A stretch of 64,000 bases of DNA from Streptomyces sulfonofaciens (GCF_014656295.1 NZ_BNCD01000031.1:1-64000), one strand, 5' to 3'. Shown: positions 27,208 through 37,416, numbered from the stretch's first letter. The notes: a model not told the origin generated them from the letters alone. Numbers and translations are program-made.

Positions 27208-27251
27208 ATGAGGTGAAGCGCCCAATGGACGGAGGTGAACGGAGGGTGAAC
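27208..27251 (-). promoter_or_regulatory. PHO box (four contiguous 11-bp direct repeat units) and -10 of pstS
   Basis: On the minus strand the units are GTTCACCCTCC (27251-27241), GTTCACCTCCG (27240-27230), TCCATTGGGCG (27229-27219, weak) and CTTCACCTCAT (27218-27208), matching the PhoP direct-repeat consensus of Streptomyces. TAATTT at 27200-27195 is a candidate -10, so the boxes occupy the -35 position as expected for activation. Confidence 0.88.
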
Positions 27252-27720
27252 CTCGGCGGGCGGCCTGGTTAGGTCACGGAATGCTTACGGAGGCGGGCGG
27301 CCACCGGGAAACGGGCCTTTTATGGGCAGTGACCTGCGGTTTTCATCTTCTGTGGACGAGTGTTCGTGCGGCGCCTGCCGGAGCGCGCGGGGAGCGGCGG
27401 TGGAGCACGGAGCGGTGCGTGCCCACGGAAGGGTGACTTCCGTTTCGGCCCTGAGGTGGTGGGGTGGCCGGGATGTGCGAGTCCGCGAGGTTCGCGAGGT
27501 GCGCGTGAGCCTTCGGGCGCCGCCCGGAAGGCACACCCGGCGCGCGGGTGGCCGGCTCGTCGTGGGCCGGGGGAGCGCCCGGGCAAGCTGCCGCGCGGTG
27601 GAGCCGCCGGGGCAGCTCCACCGCGCGAGGGCCGGGATCAGGGGGACGCAGTTCTTTCGGGGGCCGTGATCAGTGGTCGACCTTGGTCAGAGGTCGACCT
27701 TGGTAGGAGGTCGACCGCGA
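27252..27720. other. Intergenic region upstream of pstS
   Basis: No supported gene; open frames in all directions reflect GC bias. Its distal end carries the 17-bp tandem repeat described separately. Confidence 0.5.
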
Positions 27721-27725
27721 TCAGA
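27675..27725. repeat. 17-bp tandem repeat, three copies
   Basis: GGTCGACCTTGGTCAGA, GGTCGACCTTGGTAGGA and GGTCGACCGCGATCAGA follow each other without gaps. Each contains the palindrome GGTCGACC. The array runs into the last codons of the oxidoreductase gene and marks the left edge of the oxidoreductase/TetR module. Confidence 0.75.
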
Positions 27726-28644
27726 GCTTGACCACGATCTTTCCGTGGACGTGGCGTCCGGCCTGCAACCGCACGGCTTCCCGGATCCGCTCGACGGGGT
27801 AGGTGGCCGCGATCGGCACGGTGATCTCGCCGGCGACGATGGCTTCGGTGATCCGCTCCAGATCCTCGGGCCGTGCGTCGACGCCTCCGGTCGCGCGCAC
27901 GCCCCCGGGCGGGTTGGGTCCGGCGGCGACCGTGGAGATCCGCTGCGCGGGGACGTCGAGCGCGAGCGCCGCCTCGGCCGTCTCCGTGCCGAACAGGTCG
28001 ATCGCCGCGCTCACTCCGTCGGGAGCCGTCCCGCGCACCCGGTCCGCCAGGCCGGGACCGTAGGTGACGGGTTCGGCGCCGAACCGCCGCAGGAAGTCGT
28101 GGGTGCCTTCGGAGGCGGTTCCGATCACTCGCGCGCCGGCGAGCTTGGCGAGCTGGACGGCGAACACGCCGACACCGCCGGCGGCGCCCCCGATCAGGAC
28201 GGTGTCGCCGGCTTTCACGTCCACCGCCGCGAGGGCCGCCGAGGCGGTCCGTCCGGCCACCGCGAGCGTGCCGGCGACCTCGTCGCCGATCTCCGCCGGA
28301 GTGTGCTGGAGGGCGTTCGCGCCAAAGGGGTCGACCACCACGAAGTCGGCGGCCGCCCGGCCCGTCGCGGCTCCGTGGACGCGATCGCCCACCGCGAAGC
28401 CCGGGACGCCCTCGCCCACCTCGTCCACGGTGCCGGCGAAGTCGGTGGCGAAGCCGGACGGCAGGGTGATGCCGAACCGCTCCGCCACCTCCGGCATCGA
28501 GGACAGGATCCAGTCCATGGGGTTGAGGCCGACGGCGGCCACGCGCACGCGCACCTCGTGCGCCCCCGCGTGCGGCTCCGGCACCTCGCGCAGTTCCAGG
28601 ACCTCAGGCCCTCCGAACGTCTCGTACACGACGGCTCGACTCAT
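27721..28644 (-). CDS. NADP-dependent quinone-oxidoreductase-type (MDR) enzyme
   Basis: Zinc-independent medium-chain reductase of 307 residues. The N-terminal GroES-like half is followed by a Rossmann domain with the nucleotide motif GGAAGGVGVFAVQLAK. Zn-ligand Cys residues are absent, as in quinone oxidoreductases. ATG 28644 (MSRAVVYETFGG) has TGGAGG six bases upstream, so the five-residue extension is rejected. It is divergent from a TetR gene with two palindromic operators between them, so it is probably repressed by that regulator and induced by its own substrate. Confidence 0.9.
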   Translation of the reverse strand: MSRAVVYETFGGPEVLELREVPEPHAGAHEVRVRVAAVGLNPMDWILSSMPEVAERFGITLPSGFATDFAGTVDEVGEGVPGFAVGDRVHGAATGRAAADFVVVDPFGANALQHTPAEIGDEVAGTLAVAGRTASAALAAVDVKAGDTVLIGGAAGGVGVFAVQLAKLAGARVIGTASEGTHDFLRRFGAEPVTYGPGLADRVRGTAPDGVSAAIDLFGTETAEAALALDVPAQRISTVAAGPNPPGGVRATGGVDARPEDLERITEAIVAGEITVPIAATYPVERIREAVRLQAGRHVHGKIVVKL

Positions 28645-28663
28645 GGCGTGCCTCCACACCTAG

Positions 28664-28714
28664 TGATGGGACCAAGTCCCATCACTGTACAGCGGTGACG
28701 GGACCGAGTCCCGT
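28664..28714. promoter_or_regulatory. Paired TetR operators in the divergent promoter
   Basis: Operator 1 at 28664-28684 is TGATGGGAC-N3-GTCCCATCA. Operator 2 at 28698-28714 is ACGGGAC-N3-GTCCCGT. They share the core GGGAC-N3-GTCCC, and their centres are 32 bp apart, about three helical turns. They almost certainly bind the adjacent TetR protein. Confidence 0.82.
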
Positions 28715-28725
28715 AGGCTGAGTTC

Positions 28726-29325
28726 ATGGCCCGCTGGGAACCCAACGCACCACAACGGCTCGCCGACGCCGCGCTCGAACTGTTCGCGGAGCGCGGTTAC
28801 GAGAACACGACCGTGCTCGACATCGCGCAACGCGCCGGACTCGCCAAGAGCACCTTCTTCCGGCACTTCCAGGACAAGCGAGAGGTGCTCTTCGGCGAGA
28901 ACGCGCTGGCCGGGCCGCTCGTCGCCGCGATCGCCGCCGCGCCCGCCGAAGCGGCCCCGCTCGACGCGGTGGCGTGCGGCTTCGACGCGCTCGCACGGGA
29001 CGTCTTCACTCCGGCCCGCCGTGCGTTCACCGTCCGCAGGCGGGCGGTGATCGATGCCCACCCCGACCTCCAGGAGCGCGAAGCCCTCAAGGGCGTGAGC
29101 CTCACCGCTTCGATGACCCGGGCCATGGCGGACCGCGGTCTGCCCGACCTCGTCGCCCGGGTGACGGCGGAACTGGGGGCCCTCGCCCTGAGGATCGCCT
29201 ACCGGCGTTGGAGCGACTCGGGCAACACCGACGAGTTCGGTGCTCTTGCCCGGCGGGCCCTCGGCGAGGTGCAGGCCGCCGCCCTGACCGTCGAAGGGGG
29301 CCCGGGCCGCTTCCCGCGCCCGTGA
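28726..29325 (+). CDS. TetR-family repressor
   Basis: Regulator of 199 residues. The N-terminal helix-turn-helix (AALELFAERGYENTTVLDIA ... STFFRHFQDKREVLF) is classical TetR; the C-terminal ligand domain is not assignable. It is divergent from the oxidoreductase with a pair of palindromes between them. Its helix-turn-helix is strikingly similar to that of the TetR at 58681, which has the same reductase-regulator arrangement. Confidence 0.92.
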   Translation: MARWEPNAPQRLADAALELFAERGYENTTVLDIAQRAGLAKSTFFRHFQDKREVLFGENALAGPLVAAIAAAPAEAAPLDAVACGFDALARDVFTPARRAFTVRRRAVIDAHPDLQEREALKGVSLTASMTRAMADRGLPDLVARVTAELGALALRIAYRRWSDSGNTDEFGALARRALGEVQAAALTVEGGPGRFPRP

Positions 29326-29421
29326 TCCACGGGAGGTCCGCCGCCCCGGCCCGGTGGACGTCGAGCCGTGGCGCGCCGGTCCTCACGGCGCGAGGACGGC
29401 GAGGCGTCGGAGGCGTCCGGC

Positions 29422-30057
29422 TCAGTGCTCGCCGACGTCTCCGTGCGCCCCGTGCGTCCCGTCCGTCCCGTCCGCCCCGTGCCTCCCGTGCGTCGGGCGC
29501 AACGCGCCGAGCAGGGCGTCGACGAGGATCCGGTCCCGGTCCTGGGTGAGGCGGGCGCGGGCCTCGGCGGGCGGCAGCCACAGGACGCGGTCCACCTCGC
29601 GGTTCGGTGTGAAGGAACCGCCGGTGGCCTCGGCGGCCCAGTAGCGGACCCGCTTGGGGCGGTCCTCCACGCGGTACTCGACCGCCGGCAGCTCGGTGCC
29701 CGGCGCACAGCTCATGCCGGTCTCCTCCAGCACCTCCCGCACCGCCGCGTGACGGGCGTCCTCCCGGTGCTTGAGCTTGCCCTTCGGATGCGACCAGTCC
29801 CGGTACTTCGGTCGGTGCACGAGGGCCAGCTCGATGCCGGTGCCGCCGGGCGCGTGCCGCCACAGGACGCAGCCCGCCGCGTGCACGGTCCGGCCGGTGC
29901 GGCTCCCGTCGGTGCGGGCCTCGTCGGTGCGGGCTTCCTCGGGACGGTCCTCCTCGGGACGGGCCTCGTCCGCGGGGGCGGTGGAGCGGTCGCGTTCGGG
30001 GCCGGCCGGGCGGTGCGCTGCACGGCCGGTTCCCCGCTCTCCGCCGGGCGTCCTCAT
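29422..30057 (-). CDS. NUDIX hydrolase (MutT1-like)
   Basis: Hydrolase of 211 residues for nucleoside-diphosphate-linked substrates, possibly oxidised nucleotides. The NUDIX box GKLKHREDARHAAVREVLEETGM (split: GKLKHRED then REVLEETG) is intact. An unusual Glu/Arg/Thr-rich low-complexity N-terminus of about 55 residues precedes the domain, and the last 20 residues are GADGTDGTHGAHG. The ATG overlaps the CHAD stop as ATGA. It is co-transcribed with the CHAD protein and ppk, suggesting a role in phosphate metabolism. Confidence 0.9.
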   Translation of the reverse strand: MRTPGGERGTGRAAHRPAGPERDRSTAPADEARPEEDRPEEARTDEARTDGSRTGRTVHAAGCVLWRHAPGGTGIELALVHRPKYRDWSHPKGKLKHREDARHAAVREVLEETGMSCAPGTELPAVEYRVEDRPKRVRYWAAEATGGSFTPNREVDRVLWLPPAEARARLTQDRDRILVDALLGALRPTHGRHGADGTDGTHGAHGDVGEH

Positions 30058-31514
30058 CGTGGGCCCACCGCCTCCCGGAGCCAGATGTCCTGGAAGGCGA
30101 ACCGTGCCGCCTCCACCTCCTGCCGCTGGTCCGCGTGCAGCACCCCGAGGGCATAGGCGGTCGCCGGTGCGATGCGCGGCGTACGGGCCGCGGCTGCCGC
30201 CGCGGCGGCAGCCTCCGCGGCGTCGCGGTGCCGGTCGAGCGCCCGGCCGGCCTCGGCGAGCCGCAGGCCGGTGACCTCGTCCGCGTAGCGCCCGGATTCC
30301 CCGGGGCGGTCCACGGCACGGCCCTGGACCGCCTCGCGCCCGGGCCGCGGGACCCCGCGCAGCGCCGCCGTGCCTCCGGCCGCCTCGCCGGGGCCGCCGA
30401 GCAGCACCTCCCGGGCGTAGCGGTGCAGCCGCAGCAGCAGCCGCACATGGTGCCAGGGGGCGTCCTGGGACTGGGGGGCCGGTTCGGCGGCGAGGCCGTG
30501 CATCAGACCTTCGGCGTTGTACGGGTGTCCCGCGCGCTGCAACGGCAGTGCGGCGACCGCCTCGGCCAGCCGTGCCTCGGCCTCCGCGGCCAGTGGCGCA
30601 AGGTCCTGGCCGACGGCGCCGGGCGCCAGCGGCACCTCGCTGGCCAGCACCGCGACCCGGTCCGCGACCGCGTGGAACCGTGCGGAGCCGAGCGCCTGGA
30701 GCGCGGTGGAGTGCGCGCGGGTGCGGGCCAGTGTCAGTTGCCGCTCCAGCAGCGCACCGGCCTTGGCCGCGCCGACGGTGAGGGTGCCGGACGGCAGGGG
30801 CGCGGACGGTGGGCCCTGCGGGCCGCCGCCCGTGGCGGGCCGCGGCGCCGCCGACACCGCCGAGGCCCGGGCAGCGGCACCGCCCGCGCGCCCGGCCGCC
30901 GTGCGCAGCGCGGTCGCCGTGGCGTCGACGGCCGCCCCGACCGGGCCCGCCGTGTGCTCCAGCGGGAGCGCGGCCACGCCGGAGAGGCGGTGCAGGGCGC
31001 CCAGGAGGCGTTCGAGGCGGGCCGCGCTGGCGTGCTCGCGGCCCAGGGTGCCGGACAGCCACGCCAACTCGGTGCGGAGCACGTCGGACCACTCGGGGTC
31101 GAGCAGTGGCCGGAAGGTGTGCAGGGCGCCGCCGATCCGCCGGGCGGCACGGCGCAGGGCGCGCGCGGCCTGAGCGGACTCCTCGCCGCCGCTGCCCGCG
31201 CCCCCGCTCTCGCGGTGCAGCCGCAGCGCACGGAGGAACTCCGTGGCGTGCTTGTGCAGGTGTTCCGTCAGTACGTCGCCGCCCATGGCACGCCCCCCGA
31301 AGCCGCGCGTCTCGTCCGGTGCGGCCGGCGCGGCGTCCGCGCCCCGGCCGTTTACCTCCGGTGGCCCGGCCGTCCCCCGTGCACCGTCTGCCACCGGGGC
31401 CCGCACCGCGCCCCGGGCTCCTTCCGCGCCCCCGGCCCGGTCGTGTTCCGTGTGTCCCGTGCGGTCCCTGGTTCCCGTGCCGCCCCCGGCGGGATCATGG
31501 TGTTGCTGTGCCAC
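30054..31514 (-). CDS. CHAD-domain polyphosphate-binding protein
   Basis: Protein of 486 residues with a CHAD domain, a helical fold rich in conserved His, Arg and Lys that binds inorganic polyphosphate. The core begins near [25 protein letters not shown], and [20 protein letters not shown] is the typical basic helix. The GTG at 31514 lies inside the 3' end of ppk (20-bp overlap) with GGAGGC six bases upstream. The N-terminal 70 residues are low complexity. Position directly after ppk supports a polyphosphate-handling role. Confidence 0.88.
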   Translation of the reverse strand: MAQQHHDPAGGGTGTRDRTGHTEHDRAGGAEGARGAVRAPVADGARGTAGPPEVNGRGADAAPAAPDETRGFGGRAMGGDVLTEHLHKHATEFLRALRLHRESGGAGSGGEESAQAARALRRAARRIGGALHTFRPLLDPEWSDVLRTELAWLSGTLGREHASAARLERLLGALHRLSGVAALPLEHTAGPVGAAVDATATALRTAAGRAGGAAARASAVSAAPRPATGGGPQGPPSAPLPSGTLTVGAAKAGALLERQLTLARTRAHSTALQALGSARFHAVADRVAVLASEVPLAPGAVGQDLAPLAAEAEARLAEAVAALPLQRAGHPYNAEGLMHGLAAEPAPQSQDAPWHHVRLLLRLHRYAREVLLGGPGEAAGGTAALRGVPRPGREAVQGRAVDRPGESGRYADEVTGLRLAEAGRALDRHRDAAEAAAAAAAAARTPRIAPATAYALGVLHADQRQEVEAARFAFQDIWLREAVGPR

Positions 31515-33762
31515 GCCGGCGCCTCCGGGCGTCTATGAGCATCTCCTGGACGTTGCGCAGGGGACGGCCGGCGGCCGCTGCGTCTGCCGTGTCGGTGGTG
31601 TCGGCCGTCGTGGCGTGGCGGGTCCAGGTGCCGTCCGGGCCCAGGTGCCACGAGGCGGTGCTGTCGCTCATGCCCAGGTCCATCAGCCGGTTCAGGGCCG
31701 TACGGTGGACCGGGTCGGTCACCCTGACCAGCGCCTCGATCCGGCGGTCCAGGTTGCGGTGCATCATGTCGGCGCTGCCGATCCACACCTCGGGCTCGCC
31801 GCCGTTGCCGAAGCAGAAGATCCGGGAGTGCTCCAGGAAGCGGCCCAGCACGGACCTGACCCGGATGTTCTCGGACAGGCCCGGGACGCCGGGCCGCACC
31901 GCGCATATCCCGCGCACCCAGACGTCCACCGGCACGCCCGCCTGCGAGGCGCGGTACAGCGCGTCGATGACGGCCTCGTCCACCATGGAGTTGACCTTGA
32001 TGCGGACCGCGGCGGGCCGTCCCGCGCGGTGGTGCTGGGCCTCCTTCTCGATCCGTGCGACCAGCCCGTCACGCAGCGACTTCGGCGCCACCAGCAGCCG
32101 CCGGTACGTCTCCCGGCGCGAGTAGCCGGACAGGCGGTTGAAGAGGTCGGACAGGTCGGCGCCCACCTGGGCGTCCGCCGTCAGCAGACCGAGGTCCTCG
32201 TAGAGCCGGGCGGTCTTCGGGTGGTAGTTGCCGGTGCCGACGTGGGAGTAGCGGCGCAGCGTCTCGCCCTCCTGGCGCACCACCAGCGACAGCTTGCAGT
32301 GCGTCTTCAGGCCGACGAGGCCGTACACGACGTGGCAGCCCGCCTCCTCCAGCTTCCGCGCCCACTTGATGTTGGCGACCTCGTCGAAACGGGCCTTCAG
32401 CTCGACCAGTACGAGCACCTGCTTGCCGGACTCGGCCGCGTCTATGAGCGCGTCCACGATGGGCGAGTCACCCGAGGTGCGGTACAGCGTCTGCTTGATC
32501 GCCAGCACGTCCGGGTCGGCGGCGGCCTGCTCTAGGAACGCCTGGACGGAGGTGGAGAACGAGTCGTAGGGATGGTGCAGGAGGACGTCACGCTCGCGCA
32601 GCGCCGCGAAGATGTCGGGCGCCGAGGCGGACTCCACCTCGGCGAGGTCGCGGTGGGTGCCCGCGATGAACCTGGGGTACTTCAGGTCGGGCCGGTCGAG
32701 CGAGGCGATCCCGAAGAGGCCGGTGAGGTCCAGCGGCCCCGGCAGCGGGTAGACCTCGGCCTCGCTGATCTTCAGCTCCCGCACCAGCAGGTCGAGGACG
32801 TACCGGTCGATGGTCTCCTCCACCTCCAGGCGGACCGGCGGCCCGAAGCGGCGCCGCATCAGTTCCTTCTCCAGCGCCTGGAGGAGGTTCTCGGCGTCGT
32901 CCTCCTCCACCTCCAGGTCCTCGTTCCTGGTCAGCCGGAACATGTGGTGCTCCAGCACCTCCATGCCCGGGAACAGCTCCTCCAGGTGCGCCGCTATCAC
33001 GTCCTCCACGGGGACGTACCGCTGCGGCGACGCCTCCAGGAAGCGGGAGAGCAGCGGGGGCACCTTCACGCGCGCGAAGTGCCGGTGCCCGCTGACCGGG
33101 TTGCGCACCACCACGGCGAGGTTCAGCGAGAGGCCGGAGATGTACGGGAAGGGGTGCGCGGGGTCGACGGCCAGGGGGGTGAGGACCGGGAAGATCTTGT
33201 TCCGGAACAGCGTGAAGAGCCCCGCCTGCTCCTTCTCCGTCAGTTCACCCCAGCGGACCAGGTGGATGCCCTCGTCGCCGAGGGCCGGGGAGACGTCCTC
33301 CTGGAAGCAGGCGGCGTGCCGGGCCATCAACTCGCGGGCCCTGGCCCAGATCATCTCCAGCACCTCGCGGGGCTGGAGCCCGGAGGCCGAGCGGGTGGCC
33401 ACACCGGTGGCGATGCGCCGCTTCAGGCCCGCCACCCGGACCATGAAGAACTCGTCCAGATTGCTGGCGAAGATCGCCAGGAAGTTCGCACGCTCGAGCA
33501 GCGGGGTGCGCGGGTCCTCGGCCAGCTCCAGGACGCGCTCGTTGAACGCCAGCCAACTGCGCTCCCGGTCCAGGAAGCGCCCCGGCGGCAGCTCCGCGCT
33601 CTCGCCGGCCTCCTCCTCGTAGACGTCGAGATCGGCGTCGAGGTCCGGTTCCAGACCCGAACTGGCGGCGCTCACCGTGTGCGGCCGGTGCGCCGCGAGG
33701 GACCCCACGGAGGGCTGCGCGTGCTTGACCGGGGCCTGTGCCTGGGCGTCGGACTGGTTCAT
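31495..33762 (-). CDS. ppk: Polyphosphate kinase 1
   Basis: Enzyme of 755 residues that reversibly transfers ATP gamma-phosphate to polyphosphate. The usual PPK1 domains are present: N-terminal [20 protein letters not shown], head domain, then the catalytic C1/C2 domains. The conserved His block reads [19 protein letters not shown], and [14 protein letters not shown] is the second. The first 60 residues are poorly conserved. ATG 33762 has a GGAAGA site at moderate distance. I could not find a convincing PHO box upstream. It heads the ppk-CHAD-NUDIX operon. Confidence 0.96.
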   Translation of the reverse strand: MNQSDAQAQAPVKHAQPSVGSLAAHRPHTVSAASSGLEPDLDADLDVYEEEAGESAELPPGRFLDRERSWLAFNERVLELAEDPRTPLLERANFLAIFASNLDEFFMVRVAGLKRRIATGVATRSASGLQPREVLEMIWARARELMARHAACFQEDVSPALGDEGIHLVRWGELTEKEQAGLFTLFRNKIFPVLTPLAVDPAHPFPYISGLSLNLAVVVRNPVSGHRHFARVKVPPLLSRFLEASPQRYVPVEDVIAAHLEELFPGMEVLEHHMFRLTRNEDLEVEEDDAENLLQALEKELMRRRFGPPVRLEVEETIDRYVLDLLVRELKISEAEVYPLPGPLDLTGLFGIASLDRPDLKYPRFIAGTHRDLAEVESASAPDIFAALRERDVLLHHPYDSFSTSVQAFLEQAAADPDVLAIKQTLYRTSGDSPIVDALIDAAESGKQVLVLVELKARFDEVANIKWARKLEEAGCHVVYGLVGLKTHCKLSLVVRQEGETLRRYSHVGTGNYHPKTARLYEDLGLLTADAQVGADLSDLFNRLSGYSRRETYRRLLVAPKSLRDGLVARIEKEAQHHRAGRPAAVRIKVNSMVDEAVIDALYRASQAGVPVDVWVRGICAVRPGVPGLSENIRVRSVLGRFLEHSRIFCFGNGGEPEVWIGSADMMHRNLDRRIEALVRVTDPVHRTALNRLMDLGMSDSTASWHLGPDGTWTRHATTADTTDTADAAAAGRPLRNVQEMLIDARRRRRGTATP

Positions 33763-34234
33763 AGCACCATTCTTCCGCGCAGCACGCCTTTCGGGCGCGT
33801 CGGACCATGAGTCTGTCGGGCGGGGCTTCCCGTTCGGTGGCAGGTCAGGCACAGCGGGCTGCATTCCGTGAGCGTCGCAAGCCTGTCTGAATCGTTGGTT
33901 ACGGCGATATGACGTGCAGGACATCGTGGGACGACTCCCGGGCGTCCCTATGTATGACCGGCCGTGCCGTCCGCGGCCCCGCGCACCGGCCGCCCTGGTC
34001 CGTCGCGGCACCCTTTCCGGGTCGGGGTGGACGCGGTGTACGAGTGCGCCGGCGCGCGCTGCGACGTCGGGTCCGCACTGTGCGCGGGGCCGCGATTCCG
34101 TGCGGTGCGGGGGGTGCGAGAGCGTGCGGTGCGGCGGGGGTGTTAGCGCCTGCGGTGCGGGGGTGTGAGCGCGCGTCGTGCGGGATGTGAGCGCGTGTCG
34201 TGCGCGGGGGCGGTGGCTCCGCCCCCGCCGGGGG
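33763..34234. other. Intergenic region upstream of ppk with G-rich repeats
   Basis: No supported gene. The ppk promoter should lie at 33770-33960 but no clear -35/-10 or PHO box could be assigned. Between 34095 and 34205 short degenerate repeats of GTGCGG and GTGAGCGCG occur downstream of mshD. Confidence 0.4.
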
Positions 34235-35272
34235 TCACGACTCCGTGCGGTACATCAGATCCGTCTCGTGGGTGGTGAAGCCGAGGCGTTCGTAGACGCG
34301 GACCGCGGCGGTGTTGTCGGCGTCGACGTAGAGCATGGCGGTCGGCAGGCCGAGGGCGGCCAGATGGCGCAGCCCGACGGTGGTCAGCGCCCTGCCCAGG
34401 CCACCGCCCTGCGCGCCGGGCAGCACCCCGACCACGTAGACCTCGCCCAGCCCCTCCTCGGCGTGCACCTTGGTCCAGTGGAAGCCGATGATCCGGCCAC
34501 CCGCCGTGTCCGAGGCCCCGGCCCCGGCCCCGCCCGCGGTGCTTTCGCCGGTACCGCTTGTCCCGGCGGTGCCGGCGGTGCCGTCGGCCCCGTCGGTCCC
34601 GTCGGCCCTGGCTCCGGTCCGCTCGGCGAGGAAGAACCCCGCGGGGTCGAACCACGGCTCCGCCTTGCGGTCGTCCAGGTCGCGCTGGGTGAGCGAGCCC
34701 TGCTCGGGGTGGTGCGCGAAGGCCGCGGCGTTCACGGCGAGCCAGTCGGCGTCGTCCTCGCCGGGCACGAAGGTGCGCACCCGCACGCCGTGCGGCAGGA
34801 CCGGCTCGGGCAGGTCCAGGCCGGTCAGCGGGCGGCGCATCTGGCGCAGTTCGCGGAACAGGGTGAGCCCGAGGACCTGCGCGAGGTGCCGGGCCGCCGA
34901 GTGCCCGCCGTGCGCCCAGACGCGCAGCCGCTTGCCGGTCTCGGCGAGCAGCGCGGAGCCGAGCGCCCGGCCGTGGCCGCGGCCGCGGTACGCCGGGTGG
35001 ACGACGAGTTCGGCGGCCGGGGCCTCGACCGGGTCGGTCTCCTCCAACTGGGCGTAGCCGAGGAGTTCGCCGTTCGTGGTGAGAAGCAGGTGCCGCACGC
35101 CCTCGCGTGGCCCGCCGCGCAGGCGCAGCCGGCCCTGCTCGGACACCGCCTGCTGGCCGTCGCTCCGTGCGGCCTCCGCGATCAGCGCGTGCACGGCGTC
35201 GGCCTGCTCGGCGGTGAGCTCGTCCAGGGTCTCGATACGGCGGAGGGGAAGGGAGCCCGAGTCGCTGGTCAT
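34235..35272 (-). CDS. mshD: Mycothiol acetyltransferase
   Basis: Enzyme of 345 residues catalysing the last step of mycothiol synthesis, acetylation of Cys-GlcN-Ins. Two tandem GNAT domains are visible: the N-terminal acetyl-CoA loop [15 protein letters not shown] and the C-terminal [18 protein letters not shown]. The end matches MshD ([18 protein letters not shown]). An Ala/Gly/Thr/Asp low-complexity insertion of about 40 residues ([18 protein letters not shown]) interrupts the C-terminal domain and makes the protein longer than the usual 300-315 residues. It stands alone between ppk and the nucleotidase. Confidence 0.93.
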   Translation of the reverse strand: MTSDSGSLPLRRIETLDELTAEQADAVHALIAEAARSDGQQAVSEQGRLRLRGGPREGVRHLLLTTNGELLGYAQLEETDPVEAPAAELVVHPAYRGRGHGRALGSALLAETGKRLRVWAHGGHSAARHLAQVLGLTLFRELRQMRRPLTGLDLPEPVLPHGVRVRTFVPGEDDADWLAVNAAAFAHHPEQGSLTQRDLDDRKAEPWFDPAGFFLAERTGARADGTDGADGTAGTAGTSGTGESTAGGAGAGASDTAGGRIIGFHWTKVHAEEGLGEVYVVGVLPGAQGGGLGRALTTVGLRHLAALGLPTAMLYVDADNTAAVRVYERLGFTTHETDLMYRTES

Positions 35273-35441
35273 GGCTACGAGGGTAAGGTCACGGCCTGCC
35301 CGGCGGGCGGCGGCCCGGGGCCGGTGTCCCTGGCCCGCTGGTCCGGGGCCGTCGATCTGCGCGCGGGGCCCGCTTCACCGGCGCGGTGCCGGGCAAACGC
35401 GCCGGCCGGTTCGTCAGGCGAAAGGGTGAGCGCCGTGCACG

Positions 35442-35463
35442 GTTACCCGTCCGTCATCCACAA
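35442..35463 (+). promoter_or_regulatory. Possible PHO box of the 5'-nucleotidase gene
   Basis: GTTACCCGTCC (35442-35452) and GTCATCCACAA (35453-35463) are contiguous 11-bp units partly matching the PhoP repeat seen upstream of pstS. They lie about 110 bp before the nucleotidase start. Conservation is weaker than in pstS, so this is a suggestion. Confidence 0.4.
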
Positions 35464-35574
35464 CCCCCTGTTGCGCTACGCGCGTTGACCTTAAGCTGCG
35501 GCTCGAACAGGGAATCGGTCCGGGCGGTGTGCGCCGCGGGCCGGAGCGGCAACCGGGGAACCACAGGGGGGCAT

Positions 35575-37407
35575 GTGTCAGCCACAGTCCATCGGCAGCG
35601 GCGGCGGCCGGGGCGCCGCGCGCAGCGACTGCTCACGGCCGTCGCCGGCCTCGCCACGGCCGGCGCGCTGATCGCGGCACTCCCCGCGGGCGCCGCGGCC
35701 CGACCCGCGGGCCACGGCGCTCCCGGCGGCCACGGCCACGGCCCGTCCTCGACGGTCGACGTGCAACTCCTGTCCTTCAACGACTTCCACGGCAACCTCG
35801 AACCCCCCACCGGCTCCTCCGGGCAGGTCACCGAGACCGAGCCGGACGGGACGACGAAGCAGGTCGCCGCGGGCGGCGCGGAGTACCTGGCCGGATCGCT
35901 GCGCACCGCCCGCAAGGGCCACCCGTACAGCGTCACGGCCGCAGCGGGCGACCTGATCGGCGCCAGTCCGCTGCTGTCCGGGCTCTTCCACGACGAGCCC
36001 ACCATCGAGGCGATGAACGCCCTGGACCTCGATGTCACCAGCGTCGGCAACCACGAGTTCGACGAGGGCGCCACCGAGCTGGCCCGTATGCAGAACGGCG
36101 GCTGCCACCCCGAGGACGGCTGCTTCGAGCAGGGCAGGACCTTCGAGGGCGCCGACTTCCCCTACCTCGCCGCCAACGTCACCGACGAGAAGACCGGCAA
36201 GCCCGTCCTCAAGCCCTACTGGGTCTGGAAGCACAAGGGCGTCAAGATCGGTTTCATCGGCGTGACCCTGAAGGGCACTCCGGACGTCGTCACCGCCGAG
36301 GGAGTCAAGGGACTCGCGTTCCACGACGAGGTGGAGACGGTCGACAAGTACGCCGACGAGCTGGACCGGCAGGGCGTGAAGTCGATCGTGGCGCTGATCC
36401 ACGAGGGCGGCATGCCCGCCTCGCAGTCCTACGACTACGACTGCGACTCGCCGGGCGCCGGCGACGGCATCTCGGGCCCGATCGTCGACATCGCCAAGGG
36501 CATCTCGCCCAAGGTCGACGCGCTGGTCACCGGCCACACCCACCAGGCGTACGTGTGCACCGTCCCCGACCCGTCCGGCAGGCCGCGCATGGTGACCTCG
36601 GCCGCGTCCTTCGGCCGGCTCTACACGGACACCACGCTGACGTACGACCGCCGCACCCGCGACATCGTGCGCACCCGTGTCGCCTCCGCGAACCACGTCG
36701 TCACCCGGGACCAGCCCAAGGCCGCCGACATGACGGACCTCATCGCGCGCTGGAACAGGCTGGCGGCGCCGGTCGCCGGCCGTCCCGTCGGCTACATCTC
36801 CGCCGACATCGGCGGGAGCGACGCGCCCGAGGAGCCGCTCGGCGACCTGATAGCGGACGCCCAGCTCGAGCACGGCAGGTCGCTCGACCCGAAGACGGTG
36901 CTCGCCCTCATGAACCCGGGCGGCATCCGCGCCGACCTGACGTACGCGGCGGGCGGCGGCGAGGGCGACGGCGTGGTGACCTACGGCGAGGCGTTCACGG
37001 TCCAGCCGTTCAGCAACACGGTCAACCTCGCCGACCTCACCGGAGCCCAGTTGATCAAGGTCCTCCAGCAGCAGGTCAGCGGGGCCAACGAGGCCGCTCC
37101 GAAGATCCTCCAGATCTCCGAGGGCCTGACGTACACGCTCGACATGACCAAGTCGGGCGCGGACCGCGTGGCAGCCGACTCCGTCCGCCTCGACGGCCGG
37201 CCGATCGACCCGTCCGCCACCTACCGGGTCGCGATGAACAACTTCCTGGCGGGCGGCGGCGACGGCTTCCCCGAGCTGGCCAAGGGCACCGACCCGCTGG
37301 TCGGCAGCGATGACCTGAAGGCATTCGCCGACTACCTGACGGCGCACTCGTCCGCGGCCGCGCCCCTCGCGCCGCCGAAGGCGGACCGGATCACGGTGCT
37401 GCGCTAG
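35575..37407 (+). CDS. Secreted 5'-nucleotidase / UshA-type phosphoesterase
   Basis: Secreted enzyme of 610 residues that releases phosphate from nucleotides. The signal peptide ends near AGAAARPA. The metallophosphatase domain has LSFNDFHGNL, GNHEFD and GHTHQ metal-binding motifs. The C-terminal 5'-nucleotidase domain contains NPGGIRADL and the substrate-stacking NNFLAGGGDGF. The GTG at 35575 follows a CAGGGGGG site. In this phosphate-rich neighbourhood it most likely scavenges phosphate outside the cell. Confidence 0.93.
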   Translation: MSATVHRQRRRPGRRAQRLLTAVAGLATAGALIAALPAGAAARPAGHGAPGGHGHGPSSTVDVQLLSFNDFHGNLEPPTGSSGQVTETEPDGTTKQVAAGGAEYLAGSLRTARKGHPYSVTAAAGDLIGASPLLSGLFHDEPTIEAMNALDLDVTSVGNHEFDEGATELARMQNGGCHPEDGCFEQGRTFEGADFPYLAANVTDEKTGKPVLKPYWVWKHKGVKIGFIGVTLKGTPDVVTAEGVKGLAFHDEVETVDKYADELDRQGVKSIVALIHEGGMPASQSYDYDCDSPGAGDGISGPIVDIAKGISPKVDALVTGHTHQAYVCTVPDPSGRPRMVTSAASFGRLYTDTTLTYDRRTRDIVRTRVASANHVVTRDQPKAADMTDLIARWNRLAAPVAGRPVGYISADIGGSDAPEEPLGDLIADAQLEHGRSLDPKTVLALMNPGGIRADLTYAAGGGEGDGVVTYGEAFTVQPFSNTVNLADLTGAQLIKVLQQQVSGANEAAPKILQISEGLTYTLDMTKSGADRVAADSVRLDGRPIDPSATYRVAMNNFLAGGGDGFPELAKGTDPLVGSDDLKAFADYLTAHSSAAAPLAPPKADRITVLR

Positions 37408-37416
37408 GAGCGGCGG

